Assembly: GCF_003369915.1 (NCBI RefSeq)
Contig: NC_046674.1
Span: 7,812,001 to 7,876,000 of the forward strand
Reading direction: 5' to 3'
DNA length: 64,000 nucleotides
DNA from: Drosophila miranda
Taxonomy: Eukaryota; Arthropoda; Insecta; Diptera; Drosophilidae
Shown: positions 22,499 through 34,246 of the stretch, one piece after another
Position numbering within the stretch: the stretch's first letter is position 1
Layout of the letters: each line of letters starts with the position of its first letter
Position numbers and translations under genes: made by a program
Notes under the pieces: generated by a model
Seen by the model: only the letters and a program-made list of their open reading frames with translations
What the model was told of the DNA's origin: nothing
Databases searched by the model: none

Positions 22499-24271
22499 TT
22501 ACTTGGCCAAACGTGGGGCCGTATCCTTGCAAATCGTCTGAGCAATAAACTCCACCAGTGTTCGGGTCGGGCGGCCGGCCATTCCCTTGCGCAGATACTC
22601 GTATTCGAAGCCCTTTGTCACCATCACATTTGTAGCATCCTTTGAGGGAGAAAGCCCGTAAGATCTGTGCCCCAACAAAGCGCCCCACAATACTCACAAT
22701 ATGCATCCACTGGCCGCAGGGCACAAACTCACGGAGAAAGGCAGCGGCCTTGCAGGGACGTCCACCTCGGTCAATGCCGTAGTTCTGCACATCGCTGCGT
22801 CCCCCGGCACGCACGGCCTTGCTGTAATATTTCCACAATGGGAAGCGCCACACGCGATCTCCGGTGTGCATGCTGGCGTGCTTGATCTGCTGCCACAGGA
22901 TCTCCGAGTTGGTAAAGACCCCCGCAGCCGACTCATCCAGGGCCTGGCGCATGTAGCCCGAGCAGGTGCCGACGTCAATGATGCACTTGGGACAGAAGTT
23001 TTGCGCATACAGCAGGGCGTCTGCCAGGACCAGTACATCCTCGTGATCGGTGCACTGGATCTCGATGGTCTTGCCGTTCATGGACTTGACCATGTCCCCA
23101 GGACGGACCGAATTGCAGCCCACTACGTTTTCACAAAGAGGTATCAGGCCGCGAATGTTGACCTAAGAACAGCATTATTATTCAAGGAGATATCATTGAC
23201 GTCCTGAGTACTTACCGGTAAACGCAGGCCAGCCACAGCTCGACAACAGGCCACCACAACGGCGGCCCCGGTCATGTCCCCACGCATATGGAAGAGCTCA
23301 TGTTTCTCTTTCAGGCACAATCCTCCAGCATCGTACGTCACGCCTTGGCCCACCAGCACAATGGGACGCTCCTCGGCACAAGTGCCGTAGTAACTCAGCT
23401 CCAGGAAGATGGGTGGCTCGCACGAGGCCTTGCCCACAGCCAGGAAGGCGTGCATCGACTGGCTCTCGGCCCAGCCCTCGACTTTGACCTCCACATTGAC
23501 ACCGGACTTGCAAAGCACCTCGACGACATTCTGCGCAAAGGCTGTGGGTGTGAGGAGGTTGGAGGGCATCTCCTGCAGCTGTCTCGTCAGGTTCTGGGCG
23601 GCTGCCTTCTGCAGACCAATTCGCCATCCTTCGAGGTCGCAGACCTCGTCCTTTGTTGCGTACAAGTCCAGCGACGGCACTGGAATCCTGTTCTGTAGGT
23701 TGCGCAGCTCCTGGTAGAGCCAGATGCCCAATGCGGCCCCCTCGGCGGCGGACTCGGCGTGGCCGCAGTTTTCAACTTCGATTCTGTCGGTGTCCAGCTC
23801 GGCCAGGATGCGGCAGGCGGCGGCCACGGAGCGACGGATCGCCTCTTTCTGTTCGTCGAGCACCTCGTAGGGATTGTAGCCGAGGCACTCCTTGCCGAGG
23901 CCGACCACAGCCACCACAGAGTAATAGGGGATGCGCTCTGGCTCGATCGCGAAGAAAAGGCGAGCCTCGCCCCGCTTGGGCATGGGTCCGGACATGCGGA
24001 GGACCTCTAGCAATCGGCCGGCAGTCTTCTGGACATTGTACCGCCAACCGGCCGGGGTGAGGATGCCAGCATCATTGCGGTCCGTTTCGTCGGCGAACAC
24101 GCCGACCACAAGTCCGCGCGATGGAGGATCCGCACACATATCCATCTGCTGGAGCTGCAACATCTGGTTTACCGCCTGCGAGGCGGAGCGGCGCTGGATA
24201 GCCTGGGGACGTGGTCGCAGGCGCTGCCGGAAGGCCGGATGGACCAGCCGACGTACAACGCGAAGCATCAT
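22499..24271 (-). CDS. Lap-B complete copy 2
   Basis: Same three-exon structure and length (553 codons) as copy 1, with all splice sites intact; exons 24271-23216, 23162-22698 and 22639-22499. It differs at few positions. For example, codon 68 is Ala (NDAGIL) where copies 1, 3 and 4 have Ser; Lap-A also has Ala there, which may reflect gene conversion. Like copy 1 it has L at the RNLQNR position. The active-site substitutions are unchanged. Confidence 0.85.
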
Positions 24272-24816
24272 TTTTCGTTAAGCCCGACACAAAGTACCAA
24301 AAATATACGAATAATACGACTAGTTAAAGATACTTCAAAGACGATTTGATTTTAGCGGAAGCAACAAAATTTCAAAATTTTCCAGCAGAATATTCTGGAT
24401 ACGTGTTTCGTGTTCAATTTCTAGCAATAGAATGCCAAACTGAGGCGATGAATGTACTCCATGAGAAAGTGACACTCACTTCAAGGGCTATTTGGTCGGT
24501 ACATTCAGGAAATTCAAAAGGATCAGCATCTAAAAACGAGTGGACATCGTTTTTCACTCACTACTGTTTTGGTTTGTCTGTCCTCGGATGAGTATACATA
24601 TCTATGTATGTATATCTTCGACAAATGGGGCTAACAAATCGTGAACTCTTGAAGGGCCACGGTACTCGAATAGATGTGGCTCTGGATCTATGAGCGTCCT
24701 TGATGAGCACCTAGATATCAGAGACCATAAAAGCTAGAGCAAGCAAATCCAGACACCTCCGCCGATCCGTCCGCCCCCATAAAGACATAGAAAATCTGTG
24801 GCATTCACAATTTTTA
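24272..24816 (-). promoter_or_regulatory. Lap-B upstream region, copy 2 (interrupted by Helitron)
   Basis: Matches 17622-18165; the rest of the block continues at 25925 after the inserted ISY element. The proximal 540 bp upstream of Lap-B copy 2 is undisturbed. Confidence 0.6.
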
Positions 24817-25924
24817 CGAGGTGGAACGTTGTGAGTTGCTGCGGACACCGCAACTCTACAGTTATACCCGATACTAAGTCAGTATGGCTCTCCTCCGGCA
24901 GACGCCGCTAATATTGAACCACACGACAAAGAGTGCGTCAAGAGAGACAGAAAATCAGTCTGAGCGTGACGTCGGGCGCTGCGTAGCCACTGAAAATTGA
25001 TTTCTTGCTTTTGGCTACAAAAATGATCCGATCTGATCCAGATTCAGCAATCTGATAGATATGGTCATTATCTATGATTCTGCGTTTTTAGTTTTCTCGA
25101 ATGTGCAATATTGTGGATGCAACAGATTTTCGTCTTTTGTGGGGGCGGAAGGGGGTGGGGCGAAATTCTGAGATATACGTTTTATAGTGAGATCTAACAG
25201 AAGTGCGGATACCAAATTTGGTTACTCTAGCCTTAATAGTCTCTGAGATTTGTGGATGCCCCAGATTTTCGTCCTTTGCGGGGGCGGAAGGGGGTGTGGC
25301 GAAATTTGGACACGAAACGGTCAAGGTCCGATATCACAGGAGTGTGGATACCAAATTTGGTTGCTCTGGCTCTTATAGGTTCTGAGATCCTTGAACTCAT
25401 ATTTTGCAATTGACAAAACCGACCATGAAACCTGTGTGTTAGAGAGAGACAGAGCGAGAAAGAATGAAATTGTTTTCTTGATTCTGGCTATAATCATTAT
25501 ACGATCTGGTTCAGATTTTGCACTGTAGAAGATATGGTCATCCTCACCGATTCTGCGTTTTTGGTTTTCTCGTATCTTTAAAAATGTGGATGCCACAGAT
25601 TTTCGTCTTTTGTGGGGGCGGAAGTGGGCGGGGCGAAGTTTTGAAATATTTTTGTAGCAGTGACATATCACAGAAGTCTGGATCCAAAACATCGTTGCTC
25701 TAGCTCTTATAGTCTTTGAGCACTAGGCGCTGAAGGGGACGGACGGACGGACGGACGGACGGACAGACGGACAGACAGACAGGGCTCAATCGACTCGGCT
25801 ATTGATGCTGATCAAGAATTAATATACTTTATGGGGTCGGAAACGATTCCTTCTGGACGTTACACACATCCACTTTTACCACAAATCTAATATACCCCAA
25901 TACTCATTTTGAGTATCGGGTATA
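24817..25924 (+). mobile_element. ISY/DINE-1-type Helitron insertion
   Basis: An element of about 1.1 kb interrupts CAATTTTT/AAAATACGAG of the duplicated upstream block and is absent from the three sister blocks. It contains TTATACCCGATACT near its left end, repeated modules around GTGGGGGCGGAAG, a GGAC/GACA tandem run (25739-25782), and the diagnostic right end GAGTATCGGGTATA. These are hallmarks of the non-autonomous DINE-1/ISY Helitron family of Drosophila. It encodes no protein. Insertion post-dates the copying of this block. Confidence 0.85.
25739..25782. repeat. GGAC/GACA tandem repeat inside the Helitron
   Basis: About ten four-base units, GGAC then GACA, mark the short tandem array typical of the 3' part of DINE-1 elements. 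Confidence 0.85.
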
Positions 25925-26585
25925 AAAATACGAGAAAAGAAAAAACCGAAAACGCAGAATCGTAGAGAACGCCATATCTACTAGACTGTCAAATGTGGAT
26001 GAGATCGGATCGTTATTATAGCCATAATGACCAAATCGCCTTCCACGCGCTTACTCATTCTCTCTCGATCTCTCTATCCATCTCACACACTCTTTCTCGT
26101 GCAGTGTGTTCGCTCTGGCGGAGGGAAGCGAGATAGAACGGCGGGCTTGTGTGTAAGAAAGAGAGAGAAACACACCACTCTCCTATCTCATGACAAGTGC
26201 GAGCATAATTCACAGTTAACTTCGTTCCCGCTCGTTAAAGAATCTTTTTTTTATAAGTGTGTGATAAAAAAGAAAGGGTTTTACAATCAAAAGGTTAGAG
26301 AATAACATTTATTTGGCATACGCCTAGCTTTTAAAATATTTCAGCGAAAAATAAGCTTTAATTTTACAATAATGCATTGCCGTTACAAAGTGCCGTGACT
26401 AAATGATTACTTAAAAGTTTCGATAGTGCATCATTAATTCCAAAAACCTATTCCTTGAAAATACTAAAAATTTGTAAACATGTTCAATTAACATTGTCTG
26501 GCCAAAATATTTATGACAGCAGCGGAGTGCTTTGTGGGACTGACTATTGGGACTGGCATATCTTCATTACATCTGGAAGACTTTA

Positions 26586-27656
26586 CTACTTGCCCAACTT
26601 CGGCGCGGTGTCCTTGCAGATGGTCTGGGCAATGAACTCGACCAGGGTGCGGGTCGGACGGCCAGCCATGCCACGGCGAAGGTACTCAAAGTCGATGCCG
26701 TTGGTGACCGTGATGGTCATAGATCCAGAGCCACATCTATTCGAGTACCGTGGCCCTTCAAGAGTTCACGTTCGTGGCATCCTGAAACGAGAAACGCAGT
26801 TAGACAATCCACCACCGAGTGGGAGATCCTCCTATACTCACAATGTGCATCCACTGGCCACACGGCACAAACTCACGCAGGAAGGCAGCGGCCTTGCAGG
26901 GACGTCCACCTCGGCCAATGCCGTAGTTCTGCACATCGCTGCGTCCCCCGGCACGCACGGCCTTGCTGTAATATTTCCACAATGGGAAGCGCCACACGCG
27001 ATCTCCGGTGTGCATGCTGGCGTGCTTGATCTGCTGCCACAGGATCTCCGAGTTGGTAAAGACCCCCGCAGCCGACTCATCCAGGGCCTGGCGCATGTAG
27101 CCCGAGCAGGTGCCGACGTCAATGATGCACTTGGGACAGAAGTTTTGCGCATACAGCAGGGCGTCTGCCAGGACCAGTACATCCTCGTGATCGGTGCACT
27201 GGATCTCGATGGTCTTGCCGTTCATGGACTTGACCATGTCCCCAGGACGGACCGAATTGCAGCGAATTGCGTTTTCACAAAGAGGTATCAGGCCGCGAAT
27301 GTTGACCTAAGTACAGCATTATTATTCAAGGAGATATCATTGATGTCCTGAGTACTTACCGGTAAACGCAGGCCAGCCACAGCTCGACAACAGGCCACCA
27401 CAACGGCGGCCCCGGTCATGTCCCCACGCATATGGAAGAGCTCATGTTTCTCTTTCAGGCACAATCCTCCAGCATCGTACGTCACGCCTTGGCCCACCAG
27501 CACAATGGGACGCTCCTCGGCACAAGTGCCGTAGTAACTCAGTAGCTCGTAGTAACTTCTGTCGGTGTCCAGCTTGGCCAGGATGCGGCAGGCGGCGGCC
27601 ACGGAGCGACGGATCGCCTCTTTCTGTTCGTCGAGCACCTCGTAGGGATTGTAGCC
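26586..27656 (-). pseudogene. Hybrid Lap-A/Lap-B fragment 2, with a 60-bp insertion
   Basis: Same composition and 5' breakpoint as fragment 1, but exon 3 is disrupted near 26709-26771 by about 60 bp copied from the upstream block (contains CATAGATCCAGAGCCACATC). It also differs at the exon 2 motif near 27261-27272 (GCGAATTGCG instead of CCACTACG). The insertion replaces a few bases of exon 3, altering the C-terminal end, so this copy is the most damaged of the three hybrids. Confidence 0.75.
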
Positions 27657-28290
27657 TGCGATAATAACGATCCGATGTCATCCACATTTGACAGTCTAGT
27701 AGATATGGTGTTCTCTACGATTCTGCGTTTTCGGTTTCTTCTTTTCTCGTATTTTAAAAATTGTGAGCGCCACAGATTTTTGGTCTTTGTGGGGTTGGAC
27801 GGATCCAGGTGTCTGGATTTGCTTGCTCTAGCTTTCATGGTCTCTGATATCTAGGTGCTCATCAAGGACGCTCATAGATCCCGAGCCACATCTATTCGAG
27901 TACCGTGGCCCTTCAAGAGTTCACGATTTGTTAGCCCCATTTGTCGAAGATATACATACATAGATATGTATACTCATCCGAGGACAGACAAACCAAAACA
28001 GTAGTGAGTGAAAAACGATGTCCACTCGTTTTTAGATGCTGATCCTTTTGAATTTCCTGAATGTACCGACCAAATAGCCCTTGAAGTGAGTGTCACTTTC
28101 TCATGGAGTACATTCATCGCCTCAGTTTGGCATTCTATTGCTAGAAATTGAACACGAAACACGTATCCAGAATATTCTGCTGGAAAATTTTGAAATTTTT
28201 TTGCTTCCGCTAAAATCAAATCGTCTTTGAAGTATCTTTAACTAGTATTATTCGTATATTTTTGGTACTTTGTGTCGGGCTTAACGAAAA
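27657..28290 (+). repeat. Inverted Lap-B upstream region (2)
   Basis: Counterpart of 19843-20479, with the CGTAT motif near the leader shortened (ACTAGTATTATTCG rather than ACTAGTCGTATTATTCG). The 38239-38871 copy shares this change, which links the two as duplicates. Confidence 0.7.
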
Positions 28291-28301
28291 ATGATGCTCT
28301 A

Positions 28302-28742
28302 ATGAGCGAGATACGCGACTTCTTCATCAAGACTCTGGACGATGCGGAGGGCCTGCTATCCAACATGCTGAAGACTAAAGATATATACATCTACGAGCAT
28401 CTGAAGAGCCAAGAGCTGCATCCGCAGTACTATAGCTTTAGGTGGCTCACCCTCCTGCTCTCGCAGGAGTTTCCACTGCCCGATGTGCTGCGAATTTGGG
28501 ATTCGGTATTCTCGGACGAGCAGCGCTTTAATTTTCTCATCAAAATCTGCTGTTCCATGATATTGTAAGCATGCGCTGATTTTCAACTGATTCATTTACA
28601 TTTACTGTTGTATTTACTGATTTATAGAATCCAAAGGGAAGCAATTTTGGAGAACGACTTTGCCTCGAATGTGAAGCTGCTGCAAAACTATCCACCCATT
28701 GACATAAACGTTGTGATTACTCATGCAGTCTCCCTGGCGTAG
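28302..28742 (+). CDS. Promoter-swapped TBC C-terminal fragment 2 (in-frame deletion)
   Basis: Same fusion junction as fragment 1. A 21-bp in-frame deletion between two GGG triplets removes seven residues (DDAEG joins LLSNM), leaving 125 residues from exons 28302-28564 and 28628-28742. The frame stays open. Confidence 0.5.
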
Positions 28743-29079
28743 CACTCACTTTTAGTGATACCACAGATATTACATACAATACCCGATTCCGGGTAGAGTC
28801 TGACAAAGCAATAATCCACAGTTTCTAGTTATCATCTTCAATAGTTCGAAGCCCAGGACCCAACAAAAGATCGAACACTAGCGCTGTTTCTCTGTTTTAT
28901 ACGTTAAAATTTCATAATAAACGAATGTGCCGCATGTGTTTGTGTGGAGATTACATCTGCGAAAACCTATGTAATATAGAGTGATCATAGCTCAAGTGTA
29001 ATTTTGTGTTCATGTGTGGCGTCGTCAAAAAAACACAGTAAAAAAATATATATAACATTGGATTCCCGTTAGAGATTGA

Positions 29080-30093
29080 TTACTTGGCCAAACGTGGGGC
29101 CGTATCCTTGCAAATCGTCTGAGCAATAAACTCCACCAGTGTTCGGGTCGGGCGGCCGGCCATTCCTTTGCGCAGATACTCGTATTCGAAGCCCTTTGTC
29201 ACCATCACATTTGTAGCATCCTTTGAGGGAGAAAGCCCGTAAGATCTGTGCCCCAACAAAGCGCCCCACAATACTCACAATATGCATCCACTGGCCGCAG
29301 GGCACAAACTCACGGAGAAAGGCAGCGGCCTTGCAGGGACGTCCACCTCGGTCAATGCCGTAGTTCTGCACATCGCTGCGTCCCCCGGCACGCACGGCCT
29401 TGCTGTAATATTTCCACAATGGGAAGCGCCACACGCGATCTCCGGTGTGCATGCTGGCGTGCTTGATCTGCTGCCACAGGATCTCCGAGTTGGTAAAGAC
29501 CCCCGCAGCCGACTCATCCAGGGCCTGGCGCATGTAGCCCGAGCAGGTGCCGACGTCAATGATGCACTTGGGACAGAAGTTTTGCGCATACAGCAGGGCG
29601 TCTGCCAGGACCAGTACATCCTCGTGATCGGTGCACTGGATCTCGATGGTCTTGCCGTTCATGGACTTGACCATGTCCCCAGGACGGACCGAATTGCAGC
29701 CCACTACGTTTTCACAAAGAGGTATCAGGCCGCGAATGTTGACCTAAGAACAGCATTATTATTCAAGGAGATATCATTGACGTCCTGAGTACTTACCGGT
29801 AAACGCAGGCCAGCCACAGCTCGACAACAGGCCACCACAACGGCGGCCCCGGTCATGTCCCCACGCATATGGAAGAGCTCATGTTTCTCTTTCAGGCACA
29901 ATCCTCCAGCATCGTACGTCACGCCTTGGCCCACCAGCACAATGGGACGCTCCTCGGCACAAGTGCCGTAGTAACTCAGTAGCTCGTAGTAACTTCTGTC
30001 GGTGTCCAGCTTGGCCAGGATGCGGCAGGCGGCGGCCACGGAGCGACGGATCGCCTCTTTCTGTTCGTCGAGCACCTCGTAGGGATTGTAGCC
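29080..30093 (-). pseudogene. Truncated Lap-B copy (internal deletion, 5' cut) 1
   Basis: Exons 2 and 3 and their introns are of pure Lap-B type; the exon 1 remnant has the shared DTDRSYYELLSYYG deletion junction and the shared 5' cut at GGCTACAAT next to inverted upstream sequence. An internal ATG (MLDEQKEAIRR) would give about 294 residues. It differs from the hybrid fragments only in its 3' half, so either the 3' halves were exchanged or the hybrids arose by conversion from Lap-A. Confidence 0.75.
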
Positions 30094-30344
30094 TGCGATA
30101 ATAACGATCCGATGTCATCCACATTTGACAGTCTAGTAGATATGGTGTTCTCTACGATTCTGCGTTTTCGGTTTCTTCTTTTCTCGTATTTTAAAAATTG
30201 TGAATGCCACAGATTTTTGGTCTTTGTGGGGTTGGACGGATCCAGGTGTCTGGATTTGCTTGCTCTAGCTTTCATGGTCTCTGATATCTAGGTGCTCATC
30301 AAGGACGCTCATAGATCCAGAGCCACATCTATTCGAGTACCGTG
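30094..30344 (+). repeat. Inverted Lap-B upstream region (3), left part
   Basis: Matches 19843-20093. It is interrupted at GAGTACCGTG by the 1825-bp insertion and continues at 32170. Confidence 0.7.
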
Positions 30345-32169
30345 TATAATGTTACGGCTACGGGCTGGTTAAATCTTGTTGGCAATGCAGCTTCAGCAGG
30401 AAAGGGAATCGGGGTTAGTGCACTATACTGCGCTCTGGGCTCAGCTCGCCGGATGGGGTCGGGGTCTTTCCTATCCCTATACTTCCTTGTTCTCGCCATA
30501 TTATAAAAATTTAAGTGCACTTACACAGAATCTACTTTGATCAAAACAAAAAAAAACAAATGTAATCAATCCCCGGTCGGCATAGATGGCAAGAAGGAAT
30601 CCGGTAGTCGCGTATTTAATTTAGTGATCCTAGGTGTAGGAGATCACTAGTTCTTCTATACCCTCCCTACCTTCGGCAATGCGTGGAACGATGTTGGCAT
30701 GGCCCCTAACGTAACTGCCGCTGCATTATTACACTCGATGCATCATTGGCATTATGTACTTAGACAGAATGGTTGTTATTTATTCCAAATTCATGTCAAT
30801 TCAAAATAGTTCTATTAATCAAGATTCAAAAGATTCATATATAACAAAAGGTTCATTAACTTAAGAATATAAGATACAATTCATAGCAAAACTGAGCCTT
30901 TTTACTCACGAAGGTCAACATTTCCATTCAATACGAAATTAATGATCATTACCAAATTCAAACACTTTCCTTGACGAGCTCGTTGGGCCCAATGAACTGC
31001 TTCGGTAGCTGTGGAACAATATTAATTATATAAAAATAGTAAAGAATTAAAGAATGATATTTTGGCCGACATTGCCAGAGTGAATCAAGGCTTAACATTG
31101 AGTTGATTAGGAAAGGACTTAAGACATATGATAAAGAAATTAATTCTATAGGAAAGATATTCCTTAATATAACTGTATATGTTTATATGATTTTACATTT
31201 AAAGTCAAATTTAATTGAAGTGCAAACACAAGAATGCAAGAAAAAGAAAAGAACAAGACAAAGCAAAGAGAATGTCGATGATCAAATTAATGCACGTTTA
31301 TATGTGTGTGCATACGCACGCATATGTCCGAATTCTCTTCGAACGAAAGCTCGCTCTTGGCGTGTGAGTTATCACGCTCTCCCTTTCATTTCGCTGCACC
31401 GCGGCTATACCCTGCTATTTCGCGGGTATGTTCGTACTCACGAATCGATGATCACATGTTGTCCACGACACAGGTCACCCTAGATTCCGATTCCTGATCT
31501 TGTATTCACATCTTCTGCACAATTTTAGCTGACATAAATTTCCACTTTAATTCCTAGGCGTTGTCGATTCCGCATCAAGGATGTTGAGTTGCATCTCGCA
31601 AGATACGATTAGAGGGCATTCAAAAGTCGATACAGATCGTCCGTACAACGGAAACGCTGGTAATTCGAAGCGGCCAAAAATAAGACACTGGAGGTTGCGT
31701 GGGGGGGTTAGGCGTGAGAGCGCCAAAGCACGGCAGACCTCCAGTGACCAAGAGATTCTGTAATAGATTCGGAATTCAGTGAATGTACCAAACCTGCTTT
31801 CCTCTTTAATCACCTTCTTTTTCTCTACGTAGCACTTTGCACTTTCACCACACAATATAGCTTGATCTTGCTTTTTACTATTGGCACAGGCACAACCGAA
31901 GTGTTTTGGGAGAAAAAATTGAATTGATCCGCGTGTTCACCGTCGCTGTCGGCTTAAGCGGCATAGACGAGCTTTAACGGGACCCTTCCATGGAATTCGG
32001 TCTCGAATGACGAAAAAGAACATTCGAGCAATTAAAGCTCCATATTCGAAGTAGCTGTTTTTAAAGCCTTGGTGTTCGAACTAATCAAGTTGGCGCGTGA
32101 TTTGAATCTGCTTTATATCGGGGAAATTATTAGGGAATTTAATCTGGGTTTGCTTCACTGGCCACTACA
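30345..32169. mobile_element. 1825-bp insertion with 4-bp target duplication, copy 1
   Basis: The inserted segment begins TATAATGTTACGG and ends CCACTACA, and is flanked by CGTG on both sides (30341-30344 and 32170-32173), consistent with a 4-bp target-site duplication. Read two bases earlier, it has LTR-like ends TG...CA. It contains no transposase, integrase or reverse transcriptase that I can recognise; its longest frame (31103-31483) is AT-rich and unremarkable. A solo LTR or a non-autonomous element is plausible. Confidence 0.6.
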
Positions 32170-32545
32170 CGTGGCCCTTCAAGAGTTCACGATTTGTTAG
32201 CCCCATTTGTCGAAGATATACATACTCATCCGAGGACAGACAAACCAAAACAGTAGTGAATGAAAAACGATGTCCACTCGTTTTTAGATGCTGATCCTTT
32301 TGAATTTCCTGAATGTACCGACCAAATAGCCCTTGAAGTGAGTGTCACTTTCTCATGGAGTACATTCATCGCCTCAGTTTGGCATTCTATTGCTAGAAAT
32401 TGAACACGAAACACGTATCCAGAATATTCTGCTGGAAAATTTTGAAATTTTTTTGCTTCCGCTAAAATCAAATCGTCTTTGAAGTATCTTTCACTAGTCG
32501 TATTATTCGTATATTTTTGGTACTTTGTGTCGGGCTTAACGAAAA
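32170..32545 (+). repeat. Inverted Lap-B upstream region (3), right part
   Basis: Continuation of 30094-30344 up to the Lap-B start codon. It lacks a short stretch around ATACATAGATATGT that is present in the sister copies. Confidence 0.7.
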
Positions 32546-33956
32546 ATGATGCAGACTGACGTTTAATGGTGGGATATCACACTTCTGATAGGCGTAGCAA
32601 TTCATGGACATGAATCCAATCCAATCCACAGGTGTGCCCGATGTGCAAAGCTTCCGTGCACTCAGCTGGAAACTGCTGTTGGGCTACTTGGGACCAAGGC
32701 GCAGCAGTTAGACGACCACGCTGGCCCAGAAGCGAGCCCTGTACAAGCAATTCATTGAGGAATTGGTACTCCCCCCGGGACACAGCTGCAATGGAGCGGG
32801 AGCTGGAGAAGGCGACGGGGACGGGGACGTCGCTGTTGATTCAAGGGGCGTTGGCCTGCAAGATCATCCGCTTAGCGAGGGGCCAGAAAGCGCCTGGAAC
32901 ACATTCTTCAATGACAACGAATTTCTGCTGCAGATCGACAAAGATGTGAGGCGCCTGTGCCCCGACATCTCGTTCTTTCAACAGCCCACAGAGTATCCCT
33001 GTGACATTGTGGTGCACAGTAAAGGCGAGCACGGGCGGCGGCTTCACGAGCGGGTAGTGCCCACGGTGCTCAGCTCGGCGAACGTCGAGCGCAAGGGCTT
33101 GGGCATGACCAAGGTGAGTTTCGGTCGGAAATTGTGCTAGAAAATAAGCTCAAAGTTTGTTCCATTATGCATACCATTGTGGACATTTAGCAGCAAGTAA
33201 GTGACCCCCACTCAAGCGACAATCGATTTAATGAGCCTCTTTGCTCCCAATCAGATCAATTTAATCACAAAGCGTTCGGTGGAGACCTATGCCGCCATGG
33301 AGGACGGCCAGGAGGCCCACTGGGAGGTTGTGCAGCGCATCCTATTCATCTATGCCAAGCTGAATCCGGGCCAGGGGTACGTACAGGGCATGAATGAGAT
33401 TGTCGGACCCATCTACTATGTGATGGCCTCGGATCCGGATCTCTCGTACCGCGCCCACGCGGAGGCAGACTGTTTCTTCTGCTTCACGGCTCTAATGAGC
33501 GAGATACGCGACTTCTTCATCAAGACTCTGGACGATGCGGAGGGTGGCATAAAGTTCATGATGGGCCTGCTATCCAACATGCTGAAGACTAAAGATATAT
33601 ACATCTACGAGCATCTGAAGAGCCAAGAGCTGCATCCGCAGTACTATAGCTTTAGGTGGCTCACCCTCCTGCTCTCGCAGGAGTTTCCACTGCCCGATGT
33701 GCTGCGAATTTGGGATTCGGTATTCTCGGACGAGCAGCGCTTTAATTTTCTCATCAAAATCTGCTGTTCCATGATATTGTAAGCATGCGCTGACTTTCAA
33801 CTGATTCATTTACATTTACTGTTGTATTTACTGATTTATAGAATCCAAAGGGAAGCAATTTTGGAGAACGACTTTGCCTCGAATGTGAAGCTGCTGCAAA
33901 ACTATCCACCCATTGACATAAACGTTGTGATTACTCATGCAGTCTCCCTGGCGTAG
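32546..33956 (+). pseudogene. Promoter-swapped long TBC copy with nonsense codon, 1
   Basis: The Lap-B leader ATGATGC is fused to the end of TBC exon 2 (AGACTGACGTTTAATG), so exon 1 and most of exon 2 are missing. The fused ATG frame stops after GTT (TAA). The remaining exons 32632-33113, 33255-33778 and 33842-33956 match the intact gene, but W58 is TAG at 32709-32711. Downstream of that stop the frame is open, with both fingers preserved. No full-length GAP can be made from this copy. Confidence 0.8.
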
Positions 33957-34246
33957 CACTCACTTTTAGTGATACCACAGATATAACATATAATACCCGA
34001 TTCCGGATAGAGTCTGACAAAGCAATAATCCACAGTTTCTAGTTGTCTTCAATAGTTCGAAGCCCAGGACCCAACAAAAGATCGAACACTAGCGCTGTTT
34101 CTCTGATTGTGTGGAGATTACAACTGCGAAAACCTATGTAATATAGAGTGATCATAGCTCAAGTGTAATTTTGTGTTCATGTGTGGCGTCGTCAAAAAAA
34201 CACAGTAAAAAAATATATATAACATTGAATTCCCGTTAGAGATTGA

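Noticed and set aside
25739-25782. Short regular repeats that might suggest a CRISPR-like array
   Set aside because: They are four-base tandem units inside a Helitron; there are no spacers, and the genome is eukaryotic.
30329-31483. Frames inside the 1825-bp insertion as transposon proteins
   Set aside because: None shows transposase, integrase or reverse transcriptase motifs. They are short and differ in composition from coding DNA.
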